The notes below the pieces were generated by a model that worked only from the letters and a program-made list of their open reading frames with translations, ran no database searches and was not told where the DNA came from. This document shows, piece after piece, positions 21,225 to 32,399 of a stretch of DNA of 64,000 bases. Both the position numbers and the translations under genes were made by a program. This stretch comes from Eutreptiella sp. 'Long Island Sound 2002'. Lineage: Eukaryota; Euglenozoa; Euglenophyceae; Eutreptiales; Eutreptiaceae. The stretch is taken from contig OZ038401.1 in assembly GCA_964036045.1 (NCBI GenBank), positions 34,572,910-34,636,909 on the forward strand. Direction: 5' to 3'. Every line of letters begins with the position of its first letter. Position 1 is the stretch's first letter.

Positions 21225-23449
21225 ATGAAATTTTCCTACTCCGTTGTTCGGCATCTACTACGTACTGGACATTATTCAAATGGGTCTTCTTTATTACGTG
21301 ATGCCCATGCTGGCGAGCCGGGGGTTCTGATGTTAGTGCACCTATTGGCACAGGTCCGCTGCAACCGTCGTACTCGTAAGACTGTACCTCAAATTGTTGT
21401 TGCAAGTAAGCAAAATAGGAAGCCTCGTTGGTTGTCCGTTTTCACGAAACAGTTATATATGCTATGGTCTGTCCTGCACAAGGCTGCACGTCCAACTAGT
21501 AAGGTATCACGGAAAGACACACTTACAGGTCAACCTTTGACGCAGGGTGTTCGCCGTGTTATAGCAAACTGTGGTGTTGTTACCAATCGCCCTGTACCAC
21601 TAACTGCTAAGGCTACCTCGGCTGCACAACAACTGTGGTCGTCCATGTCAAACCACCAAATGGCTATGTGGTTTGATAACTGGTGGTGGAAGAGGTCTAC
21701 TCCTACCCAGAGCATCCCAATCCCAGCATGAACCTGACGGTGTTTGCAATGTTGCGAACTACAGACCTATGTCCCTTCCCTGGGCATCCATCTTTGGTAA
21801 CCGTGTTGGGACAGCTGGACTCAGCTGTGCATTCCACTGCTACTGCACTTCGCTCCTTGAACGATGTTACACGGGTTTCGCTTGATGCGGAGCCTGAGTT
21901 TATTCGTGTTCCCCTCGATATTAAACGGGACAACGTTAGGTCACTACAATTCCGGCCACTGTTGTTGACCGATTTGACTACCGGTGGGATCCTTGATTTG
22001 CTACACATTCTACAAGAGATCCAGGACATACAGCGGCACACCCGGCGCCCCATGCCCCTAATAATTGATATGAAAATACATTTTTATTTACTGCGTTTTT
22101 TGTACGGGGAGTCATATGTGCAGTACAATTTCCATGAGCATCTGTCCATGTTGCCTTGTATGTACAGTGCGTGGCACCCTTACAAACACACTGCCCTTGA
22201 GGTATACAAGGCCTTCTTTCCTATCTTTGCTGCTGTGGAAAACTGTAATTTGCAAGTGGGTGCCATGGTGTACCACCACCGTAAGCTGCTCCACATTGAG
22301 AAAGTGGTAGCAGCACTACTACTTGTAGGTAACTCTGTACGTGTACGTATTCAACGCAAATTGGAATGGTTGCAGCTGGCACCAGCATCTCTCTCATCAG
22401 TTCAAGTGGATACAGCTACCCGTTGGTTGCAAGGACTGCAGTCCTTGCTGTTTAGTTATGTCCCTGCGCTTTTTGCGTTAGGCGTACAGGTACGCAACTG
22501 CAACTGGTCAGGGCGACAGCCAGGCACTGGTCAGGCAGCCCACACAGTTTTGCAATGGAGCCTGTTGCTACATGTGTTTCTTACTGGCGATTGGGACGCC
22601 AAAACAGAATACGTTCGCAGTTTGAGTGTCACACTTGCAGTGTGGCAGGAGTGGATGAGTAATACCCTAGGTTGTCTCTTTGCTAAAGAGATTGGTGAGG
22701 CCCTGTTGTCCCGGCTCTCCGCCCGGGTCAAGCTGCATCCAACTGCATTATCGCAACCCGCTCTAATGGACTTGTTCCTTAGCATGCCACACCCGCGCAT
22801 GGGCACCAAAGCCCTTCGCGGCAAGCTACGCACTGGTCTGTGCGATCTTTTTCGAGCACGCCTCCGTCACTTTATTGCCTGGTGTACCCGTCCCCAGCTT
22901 TTGTTTGCCCCATTTACTACAGCTAAAACCACTGCTTTTGTTGGCCTTCTACCTGAAGGACACACATTTCCCAAGCCCATCCCTGATTCTGTTAATGAGG
23001 CTGCTCTGCGAAAGGTTTTTCGCAGGAGTGTGCTGTTATTATTATCCAACCGGTCCCCTCCGGAAGGTGTTACTGAGTATTTGGATCAATGCAATTTTAG
23101 GAGAGACCCTGCAGAGGTTGCACAGCTCACTAGCCTGAGGGAACGGTTCCGCACACGGAACGTCAGTGGCTCTGTCCATACGAAGGGCAGCGCACATCGC
23201 AGTCAATTAATCCCCGACAGCGGCATCCGCTTCGCTACTACTGACATGGCACTGGTAAATTGCGTACTTGTTCCAAAGCCCTGGAAGGAGACGGCCGTCT
23301 CAAATGATCAATTTTCCGTGACTGGTCAGTACACGTGCCAGACTTTGATTCCATTGCATCCAGACCCAACAGACCGAACAGAAAACAGTGCGACAGACAA
23401 CAGACAACGGTGTGTGCGCAATGTGCAGCGAGGAAAGCAGGAACAATAG
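21225..23449 (+). pseudogene. Transposase-like protein of element B (P2), frameshifted
   Basis: Paralogue of P1. The N-terminal part (from ATG 21,225) contains a basic region (CNRRTRK, NRKPRW) and MWFDN near 21,669. Shortly after, between about 21,672 and 21,725, the reading frame changes near a GGT-rich run; the second frame continues without interruption to TAG at 23,447. The shared landmarks are all present: PLIIDMKIHFYLLRFLYG, WHPYKHTALEVYKAFFP, NCNWSGR, and EIGEALLSRLSA. The C-terminus differs from P1: it lacks the proline-rich linker and acidic tail and ends in ENSATDNRQR...GKQEQ. The frameshift suggests this copy is inactive unless a small intron or programmed shift restores it. An internal near-consensus element B palindrome lies at 22,372-22,390. 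Confidence 0.8.
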
Positions 23450-23457
23450 GAGGGAAT

Positions 23458-23469
23458 GCTGGCACCAGC
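23458..23469. promoter_or_regulatory. Element B palindrome just after P2
   Basis: GCTGGCACCAGC (within AATGCTGGCACCAGCTTCT), a perfect 12-bp palindrome with the element B core, begins 8 bp after the P2 stop. Confidence 0.75.
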
Positions 23470-23559
23470 TTCTCATGCAGACAAGCGTAACCCTACCCTA
23501 TAGTTAGGCAGGGGGGCGGGGGGTTATTCTTGGAACACTGCCCCCTCCTCCTCGTCACT

Positions 23560-23777
23560 GGGAGGCAAACTGAATTCGTCTTCCTCTTGAAGCAAAACCA
23601 AGGGGGGGGGGGTGCATCACTCATGGTATCCACATCAACTACCAGATGCCCCAGGGAGCCAAGGGAATCAGCACTGGACACGGATATGTGGTCATCCTCT
23701 ACCCCCACAAACCGATCTGGTGCATCAGCATCATCAGCATCAGGGGCACCCTTACCCTTGCCCTTCCCCCCACTGTA
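23560..23777 (-). pseudogene. C-terminal fragment of a related transposase (minus strand)
   Basis: On the minus strand the frame reads GKGKGKGAPDADDADAPDRF followed by an acidic, serine-rich stretch (DDHISVSSADSLGSL) and then VVDVDTMSD. This resembles the P1 tail of element A (DDSIAIDSCDSDQD..., GVDTQDWD) in composition and motif order. Poly-C runs after it obscure the stop. The fragment begins abruptly where the palindromic satellite starts at about 23,778. It looks like the end of a third family member in inverted orientation, cut off by the satellite. Confidence 0.5.
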
Positions 23778-26700
23778 GACCCCCCAAATATTTGACGGAC
23801 ATACATCCGTCAAACATTTCGGGGGTCTACACCCCCCAGATAACTGACGCATGGGCATGCGTCAAATATTTGACGGACATACATCCGTCAAATATTTTTG
23901 GGGTGTAGACCCCCCAAATATTTGACGGACATACATCCGTCAAATATTTGGGGGGTCTACACCCCCGAGATAACTGACGCATGGGCATGCGTCAAATCTT
24001 TGACGGACATACATCCGTCAAAAATTTTGGGGGTGTAGACCCCCGAAATATTTGACGGATGTATGTCCGTCAAATAATTTGGGGGTGTAGACCCCCCCAA
24101 TATTTGACGGACATACATCCGCCAAATATTTTGGGGGTCTACACCCCCCAGATAACTGACGCATGGGCATGCGTCAAATATTTGACGGACATGCATCCGT
24201 CAAATATTTTTGGGGTGTAGACCCCCCAAATATTTGACGGACATACATCCGTCAAATATTTTTGGGGTGTAGACCCCCCAAATATTTGACGGACATACAT
24301 CCGTCAAATATTTGGGGGTGTAGACCCCCCAAATATTTGACGGATGTATGTCCGTAAAATATTTTGTTGGTATAGACCACCCAAATATTTGACAGACATA
24401 CATCCGTCAAAGATTTCGGGGGTCTACACCCCCCAGATAACTGACGCATGGGCATGCGTCAAATATTTGACGGACATGCATCCGTCAAATATTTTGGGGG
24501 TGTAGACCCCCCAAACCTTCGACGGACATACATCCGTCGAATATTTTTTGGGGTGTAGACCCCCCAAATATTTGACGGACATACATCCGTCAAATATTTT
24601 TTGGGCTGTAGACCCCCCAAATATTTGACGGACATACATCCGTCAAATATTTCGGGGGTCTACACCCCCTAGATAACTAACGCATGGGCAGGCGTCAAAT
24701 ATTTGACGGACATACATCCGTCAAATATTTGGGGGTGTAGACCCCCCAAATATTTGACGGGTGTATGTCCGTCAAACATTTTGGGGGTATAGACCCCCCA
24801 AATATTTGACGGACATACATCCGTCAAACATTTCATGGGTCTACACCCCCCAGATAACTGACGCATGGGCATGCGTCAAATATTTGACGGACATGCATCC
24901 GTCAAATATTTTGGGGCTGTAGACCCCCCAAATATTTGACGGATGTATGTCCGTCAAATATTTTGGGGGTGTAGACCCCCCAAATATTTGACGGACATAC
25001 ATCCGTCAAATATTTTTTGGGCTGTAGACCCCCCAAATATTTGACGGACATACATCCGTCAAATATTTCGGGGGTCTACACCCCCTAGATAACTGACGCA
25101 TGGGCCTGCATCAAATATTTGACGGACATGCATCCGTCAAATATTTTAGGGGTGTAGACCCCCCAAATATTTGACGGATGTATGTCCGTCGAATATCTTG
25201 GGGGTGTAGACCCCCCAAATATTTGACGGATGTATGTCCGTCAAACATTTTGGGGTGTAGACCCCCAAAATATTTGACGGACATACATCCGTCAAATGTT
25301 TCGTAGCTCTACACCCCCCAGATAACTGACGCATGGGCATGCGTCAAATATTTGACGGACATGCATCTGTCAAATAGTTCGGGGGTGTAGACTCCCCGAA
25401 TATTTGACGAATGTATGTCCGTCAAATATTAGGGGGGTCTACACCCCAAAAAAATTTTGACGAATGTATGTCCGTCAAATATTTGGGGGGGTCTACACCC
25501 CCAAAACATTTGACGGACATACATCCGTCAAATATTTCGGGGGTTTACACCCCCAAGATAACTGACGCATGGGCATGCGTCAAATATTTGACCGACATGC
25601 ATCCGTCAAATATTTTGGGGGTGTAGACCCCCCAAATATTTGACGGATGTATGTCCGTCAAATGTTTTGGGGGTGTAGCACGCCCCAGATAACTGACGCA
25701 TGGGCATGCGTCAAATATTTGACGCACATACATCCGTCAAATATTTCGGGGGTCTACACCCCCCAGATAACTAACGCATGGGCATGCGTCAAATATTTGA
25801 CGGACATACATCCATCAAATATTTTGAGGGTGTAGACCCCCCAAATATTTGACGGACATACATCCGTCAAATATTTCGGGGGTCTACACCCCCCAGATAA
25901 CTAACGCATGGGCATGCGTCAAATATTTGACGGACATACATCCGTCCAATATTTTGGGGTTGTAAACCCCCCAAATATTTGACGGACATACATCCGTCAA
26001 ATATTTTGGGGGTCTACACCCCCCAGATAACTAACGCATGGGCATGCGTCAAATATTTGACGGACATACATCCGTCAAAAATTTTTGGGGGGTAGACCCC
26101 CCAAATATTTGACGGACATACATCCGTCAAATATTTTTCGGGTCTACACCCCCCAGATGACCGACGCATGGGCATGCGTCAAATATTTGACGGACATGCA
26201 TCCATCAAATATTTTGGGGGTGTAGACCCCCCAAATATTTGACGGACATACATCCGTCAAATATTTCGGGGGTCTACACCCCCCAGATAACTAACGCATG
26301 GGCATGCGTCAAATATTTGACGGACATACATCCGTCAAATATTTTGGGGTTGTAGACCCCCCAAATATTTGACGGACATACATCCGTCAAACATTTCGGG
26401 GGTGTACACCCCCCAAATAACTAACGCATGGGCATGCGTCAAATATTTGACGGACATACATCCGTCAAATATTTTTGGGGTGTAGACCCCCCAAATATTT
26501 GACGGACATACATCCGTCAAATATTTTGGGGGTCTACACCCCCTAGATAACTGACGCTTGGGCATGCGTCAAATATTTGACGGACATGCATCCGTCCAAT
26601 ATTTTGGGGATGTAGACTCCCCAAATATTTGACGGACATACATCCGTCAAACATTTCGGGGTTCTACACCCCCCAGATAACTAACGCATGGGCATGCGTC

Positions 26701-26812
26701 AAATATTTGACGGACATACATCCATCAAATATTTTGGGGTTGTAGACCCCCCAAATATTTGACGGACATACATCCGTGAAATATTTTGGGGGTGTAGACC
26801 CCCCAAATATTG
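23778..26812. repeat. Palindrome-rich satellite, 130-bp higher-order period
   Basis: Built from three hairpin modules: TTTGACGGACATACATCCGTCAAA (9-bp stem), GACGCATGGGCATGCGTC, and GGGGTGTAGACCCC-type stems joined by AAATATTT. The module GATAACTRACGCATGGGC recurs exactly every 130 bp at 25,766, 25,896, 26,026, 26,156 (as GATGA), 26,286, 26,416 (as AAATAA), 26,546 and 26,676; the left half is less regular. Short ORFs on both strands (SVKYLGGLHP...) are repeat artefacts. Confidence 0.96.
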
Positions 26813-29800
26813 TGGGGGCCTATGGGGGCCTGTGGGGACCTATCAGGACCTATGGGGACCTATGGGGGCCTATGGGGGCCTATGGGGGGCCATGGGGACC
26901 TATAGGGGCCTATGGGGACCTTTGGGGGCTTATGGGGACCTTTGGGGAGCTATGGGGACCTATGGGGACCTATGGGGACCTATGGGGACCTAAGGGGACC
27001 TATGGGGGCCTATGGGGACCTATGGGGACCTATGGGGACCTATGGGGACCTATGGGGACCTATGGGGACCTATGGCGACCTATGGGGGCCTATGGGGACC
27101 TATGGGGACCTATGGGGGCCTATTGGGGCCTATGGGGACCTATGGGGACCTTTGGGGGTCTATGGGAACCTATGGTGGCCTATGGGGACCTATGGGGGTC
27201 TATGGGGACCTATGGGGACCTATGGGAGCCTTTTGGCGCCTTTGGGGACCTATGGGGACCTATGGGGGCCTATGGGGGCCTATGGGGGCCCATGGGGACC
27301 TATGGGGCCCTATGGGGGCCTATGGGGCTCTATGGGGACCTATGGGGGCCTATGGGGACCTTTGGGGGCCTATGGGGACCTATGGGGACCTATGGTGGCC
27401 TATGGGGGTCTATGGGGACCTATGGGGGCCTATTGGCACCTTTGGGGACCTGTGGGGACCTATGGGGGCCTATGGGGGCCTATGGGGGCCCATGGGGACC
27501 TATGGGGACCTTTGGGGGCCTATGGGGACCTATGGGGGCCTATGGGGACCTTTGGGGGCCTATGGGGACCTATGGGGACCTATGGTGGCCTATGGGGGTC
27601 TATGGGGACCTATGGGGGCCTATTGGCACCTTTGGGGACCTATGGGGACCTATGGGGGCCTATGGGGGCCTATGGGGGCCCATGGGGGCCCATGGGGACC
27701 TATGGGGGCCTATGGGGCTCTATGGGGACCTATGGGGGCCTATGGGGACCTTTGGGGGCCTATGGCGCCCTATGGGGGCCTATGGGGGCCTATGGGGCTC
27801 TATGGGGACCTATGGGGGCCCATGGGGGCCTATGGGGCTCTATGGGGACCTATGGGGGCCCATGGGGGCCTATGGCGGCCTATGGGGACCTATAGGGGCC
27901 TATGGGGACCTTTGGGGACCTATGGGGACCTTTGGGGGCCTATGGGGGCCTGTGGAGACCTATGGGGACCTATGGGGGTCTAAGGGGCCCTATGGGGGTC
28001 TATGGGGACCTACGGGGACCTAGGGTGGCCTATGGGGGTCTATGGGCACCTATGGGGGCCTATTGGCACCTTTGGGGACCTATGGGGACCTATGGGGGCC
28101 TATGGGGGCCCATGGGGACCTATGGGGCCCTATGGGGGCCTATGGGGGCCTATGGGGGCCCATGGGGACCTATGGGGCCCTATGGGGGCCTATGGGGCTC
28201 TATGGGGACCTATGGGGGCCTATGGGGACCTTTGGGGGCCTATGGGGACCTATGGGGACCTATGGTGGCCTATGGGGGTCTATGGGGACCTATGGGGGCC
28301 TATTGGCACCTTTGGGGACCTATGGGGGCCTATGGGGGCCTATGGGGGCCTATGGGGGCCCATGGGGACCTATGGGGGCCCATGGGGCTCTATGGGGACC
28401 ATTGGGGGCCTATGGGGGCCTGTGGGGCCCTATGGGGGCCTATGGGGCCCTATGGGGGCCTATGGGGCTCTATGGGGACCTATGGGGGCCTATGGCGGCC
28501 TATGGCGGCCCATGGGGACCTATAGGGGCCTATGGGGACCTTCGGGGACCTTTGGGGGCCTATGGGGGCCTGTGGGGACCTATGGGGACCTATGGGGACC
28601 TATGGGGGCCCATGGGGACCTATGGGGGCCTATCGGGGCCTATGGGGGCCTATGGGGGCCTATGGGGACCTATAGGGGCCTATGGGGACCTATGGGGACC
28701 TTTGGGGGCCTATGGGGACCTTTGGGGGCCTATGGGGGCCTATGGGGACCTATGGGGGCATATGGGGACCTATGGGGACCTGTGGGGGCTTATGGGGACC
28801 TGTGGGGACCTATGGGGACCAATGGGGGCTTGTGGGGACCTATGGGGGCCTATGGGGGTCTATGGGGACCTATGGGGACCAATGGGGGCTTGTGGGGACC
28901 TTTGGGGGCCTATGGGGGCCATTGGGACCTATGGTGACCTATGGGGACCTATGGGGGCCTATGGGGGCCTATGGGCACCTTTGGGGGCCTATGGGGGCCT
29001 ATTGGGGCCTATGGGGGCCTATGGGCGCCTATGGGGGCCTACGGGGGCCTATTGGCACCTTTGGGGACCTATGGGCATCTTTGGGCACCTTTGGGGGTCT
29101 ATGGGCACCTTTGGGGACCTATGGGGACCTTTGGGCACCTTTGGGGACCTATAGGGGTCTATGGGGACCTATGGGGACCTATGGGGGTCTATGGGGACCT
29201 ATGGGGACCTATGGGGGTCTATGGGGGTCTACGGGGACCTTTGGGGACCTATGGGGACCTTTGCGCACCTTTGGGGACCTATGGGCACCTTTGGGGACCT
29301 ATGGGCACCTATGGGGATGGGGGCCGATGGGGACTCATCGGCATCTAGGGGGACCTATGGGGGCCTATGGGAGCCTATGGGGGCCTATGGGGAGCTATGG
29401 GGGCCTATGGGGGCCTATGGGGACCTTTGGGGGTCTATGGGGACCTATTGGGGCCTATGGGGATCTATGGGGACCTATTGGGGCCTATGGGGACCTATGG
29501 GCACCTATGGGGATGGGGGCCGATGGGGACTCATCGGCATCTAGGGGGACCTATGGGGGCCTATGGGGGCCTATGGGGGCCTATGGGGGCCTATGGGGAC
29601 CTTTGGGGGTCTATGGGGACCTATTGGGGCCTATGGGGGCCTATGGGCACCTTTGGGGGCCTATGGGGGCCTATTGGGGCCTTTGGGGGCCTATGGGGAC
29701 CTATGGGGACCTATGGGGGCTTGTGGAGGCCTGTGGGGACCTATGGGGACCTATGGGCACCTTTCGGGACCTATGGGGACCTATGGGGCCGATGGGGACT

Positions 29801-29962
29801 CATTGGCATCTAGGGGGACCTTTGGGGACCTATGGGCACCTCTGGGGACCCATGGGCACCTTTGGGGGCCTATGGGGGCCTATGGGGGCCTATGGGGACC
29901 TATGGGGCCCTATGGGGACCTATGGGCACCTTTGGGGGCCTATGGGGGCCTATGGGCACCTT
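26813..29962 (+). repeat. 10-bp G-rich minisatellite, ~3.1 kb
   Basis: About 310 copies of TATGGGGACC / TATGGGGGCC. Unit length stays at 10 bp for almost the whole array with few indels, so all plus frames are open over hundreds of codons (translations such as GAYGDLWGPM). These long ORFs are not genes. GGGG runs recur every 10 bp on the plus strand. A 23-bp segment GATGGGGACTCATCGGCATC plus TAG recurs at about 29,325, 29,523 and (with CATTGG) 29,792, marking a small higher-order duplication near the 3' end. Confidence 0.97.
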
Positions 29963-30345
29963 TTTGTTTGCCACTTTCCTTGCTCACACATTTTCCCCAT
30001 TTTCCCATTTTGGTGTTCAAAGTCTTTTTTACTTTTGTACTGCCATGTTTTTGATTGTCCAAAGTGGTTCCCCAATGATTTTTCAATTGTGTCCTCCCTT
30101 TTTGTTTTTTTCATTTGGGGGGGGGGTTGATTTAGATTTAGGCATAGTTTCTCCCAATTTCCTCTGGGCATTAGACCCCTAGACCCACCTCCAGTAGATA
30201 AGAATATCAGACATCTTCTTGGACAGACCGCACACACAACATCCCTTATCAGACATCAGACATCAGACTTTATATACATAGCTGTCAGGTAATTAGCAAA
30301 AATGACAAAAAACACAAAAAAAATAAACATTGAAATCAATAGTCT
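29963..30345. other. Spacer between satellite and RT-like relic
   Basis: No gene. Contains the dispersed CAGACATCAGACATCAGACT...CATAGCTGT motif at about 30,247-30,285. Confidence 0.6.
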
Positions 30346-30380
30346 ACTGGCCACTGGCCAAAAAACTTTTGGCCAGTGTT
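30346..30380. repeat. Hairpin: CACTGGCCAAAA / TTTTGGCCAGTG
   Basis: A 12-bp inverted repeat (CACTGGCCAAAA, AAC, TTTTGGCCAGTG) directly upstream of the RT-like relic. A similar ACTGGCC-rich segment lies just outside the right end of element A near 18,853. Confidence 0.65.
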
Positions 30381-30399
30381 TAATTCTTGCTTGACTAGC

Positions 30400-32390
30400 A
30401 CAGTACTGTCCCACACTGCTCCAAGCAGGACCGTTCGAGCGTACATGGTGGTCAGACCTTAAACGGTGGGCAGTCAATGACATACCACCCGTTATTTCCG
30501 ACAACGACACTCCGAACAGTAAGCGGGCAAACCTACACAGCACCATATTGCACATGCTGCATGAGCTACGTACGACAGGCATGCCAGCACAGGGACGGAC
30601 AGCATGTAATGCAGGGAACACGCACAAAACTTTTCCCTGCTGTTCCATGTCTCCGGCACCATTACAGTACAAAACCTCAGCACCGTTCCGAAAACCGTAC
30701 TCACCTTCATCGTACATAAGATGTTGCATAGGGGCGACCTGAAAGCCTATGAACCACAGGCAGTGCGTAACACAGTGAATTGTGAGGTCAAATCCACACA
30801 CCGTCTGATCCATTTCCTAGTCACGGGCCATGGCACACAGCTGCTAACATCACGCCCCGCCCTGCCGATGCGCTAAATTCCAAGAAGTGGTTTCACAGCA
30901 CGGCGGTCAAGATGACCAACGGCCACTGTGCGCTGATCCCGGTACACCTCAATATTGCAGGACAAAAGAGCATGCGGCCAAACGATCGGTGCCAGTACAC
31001 GGTAAACGAGCATGGGACGGGGCAGTCGCCGGCCTCACAGAGTTTGCCACCCACCTAAATATCGTCCTTCCCCCACTAAATGTACTCTTGCCTTCTTTGC
31101 TGTTCCCGGAACAGGCCACTCTCCTAAAGCAGTGGTAGCGCCTGGCAAAATTTTGATCCCAGTACCAGTACATGCGCATCGTGGACAAAGGGGCGGGGTA
31201 ACTACATGGATGTGGTACACGGTCGCATAGTTCATGGAGGAAGAAAAATTCCACGTCACCGGTTGCTCGACAGCCCTTTGGGAAGCAGCCATAGCTAAAG
31301 CGGCGCTGGACATGAATTCGGAGAGGACTCCACAATGTAAACGGTGTCTCCTTTACATCTTGGCGAAGGCAAAGTTGCTGAGGACCCGCAAATGGAGTTT
31401 CCGTGGTATTTCAGCATCCCCAACCCCTATTTTGAAACGCCACGTCCCGCTTGCGGGGGTACAAGCATTTACCTGCATGCTACGCATGCTGTTACAAGAG
31501 ATCCCCCCACAATTTCCAGTTCGCTGACGTAAAACAGGTGGCTGCTTGGTTCCACTTCGTCGCACGACACGGTGCACGTTCCAGCACAGAAGTTGGATTG
31601 TAAGAAACAATTTGACAACATTTGCCCCTGGTGAGTGGTGACATCATTTGCCGCAGCCACAAAATGGCTATAGAAGAAACGTCGGTGGCGGCAAAGGGAT
31701 CTACATTGATCTGTGCAGCGGGATACACCAAAACTGCATCGGTCTGTGAAGGGAACAGGGGGGTATTTTGGCACGCGCCACATGCCAAACTTACGCCCCA
31801 GTTAGATTTCGAGTTGCTGCATAATTATGCTCTACAGGTTGTTGGTAAGCTGTGGTCCAGGGTCTCCCACATACCTATGGGAGGCCCGTTTTCGGCGCAG
31901 TGTGCAGATTTAGACACAATGTGGGGTATCAAAAGGGCAGGGGCCAAACTTGGCGACTAGGGTGCACTACAAATTTTGGAAGAAGGCTGCGTGTTGTGGA
32001 CCCGGGGGCCGTTGTGGTTCAGTGTGGCCCAATTCAGGGATAATGTGTTGCTTGCTACCAACCTGCCCCTCCCGTACCCCCACAAAGCTGGTGCCAGAGG
32101 TATGTGATACAGTGTCGCCGGTGTGGGACCGGGAGGTCCTGTGCCCATGCGTGGGCGGGGGGAGCGAACCGTGGTGGGGAGACTGTGTGAGTGAATGTCG
32201 CCATTGGTTCATGTGCTGGTTTGGCGTGTGCCCACCCCTCTACCCAGACAATCAACTCGTCACTGCAGCACGGGCAACCCTGTATCACCCCGGGCAGGGC
32301 ACCAAAGGAATACTTGTCCAGCATCTATACAAGCAGCTTAGCGCCTGCCATGTCGTGGTAGCGGTCATGGGCCGGCCAAATTTTATCTGA
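30400..32390 (+). pseudogene. Decayed copy 1 of an RT-like element
   Basis: Coding-like segments in changing plus frames align with the copy at 44.6-48.0 kb: ERTWWSDLKRWAVND (about 30,430), LYILAKAKLLRTRKW (about 31,350), then three RT-palm-like motifs. Motif A is LDCKKQFDNICP (about 31,593-31,630). Motif B is SHIPMGGPFSAQCADLDTMWG (about 31,866-31,925). Motif C is AQFRDNVLLA (about 32,020-32,050), where the usual xDD is DN. Multiple frameshifts and stops show it is inactive. The substrate would be an RNA template; the type of element is unknown. Confidence 0.6.
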
Positions 32391-32399
32391 TCTAGCCTA

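Larger units (their letters stand above)
20712..23469 (+). mobile_element. Element B: diverged sister of element A (boundaries uncertain)
   Basis: It contains a palindrome array, a transposase-like ORF homologous to P1 of element A, and a further palindrome just after the ORF, in the same order and orientation as A. The palindrome is quite different (consensus AGGTGCTGGYRCCAGCACCT) and its spacing is about 60 rather than 70 bp. A possible left TIR, CTTGGGCGTCACATGAG at 20,053, matches the outer 15 bp of the element A TIR at 13 positions. I found no right end, and a satellite begins at 23.78 kb, so B is probably truncated. No ParB-like gene is visible in B. Confidence 0.75.

Noticed and set aside
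23778-26812. Short ORFs (SVKYLGGLHPQIFDG) in the palindromic satellite
   Set aside because: Present on both strands because the units are palindromic; repeat artefacts.
26776-30130. Very long plus-strand ORFs (up to 482 codons) translating to GAYGDLWGPM repeats
   Set aside because: They are the three frames of a stop-free 10-bp tandem repeat, all open at once; no start context or non-repeat domain.
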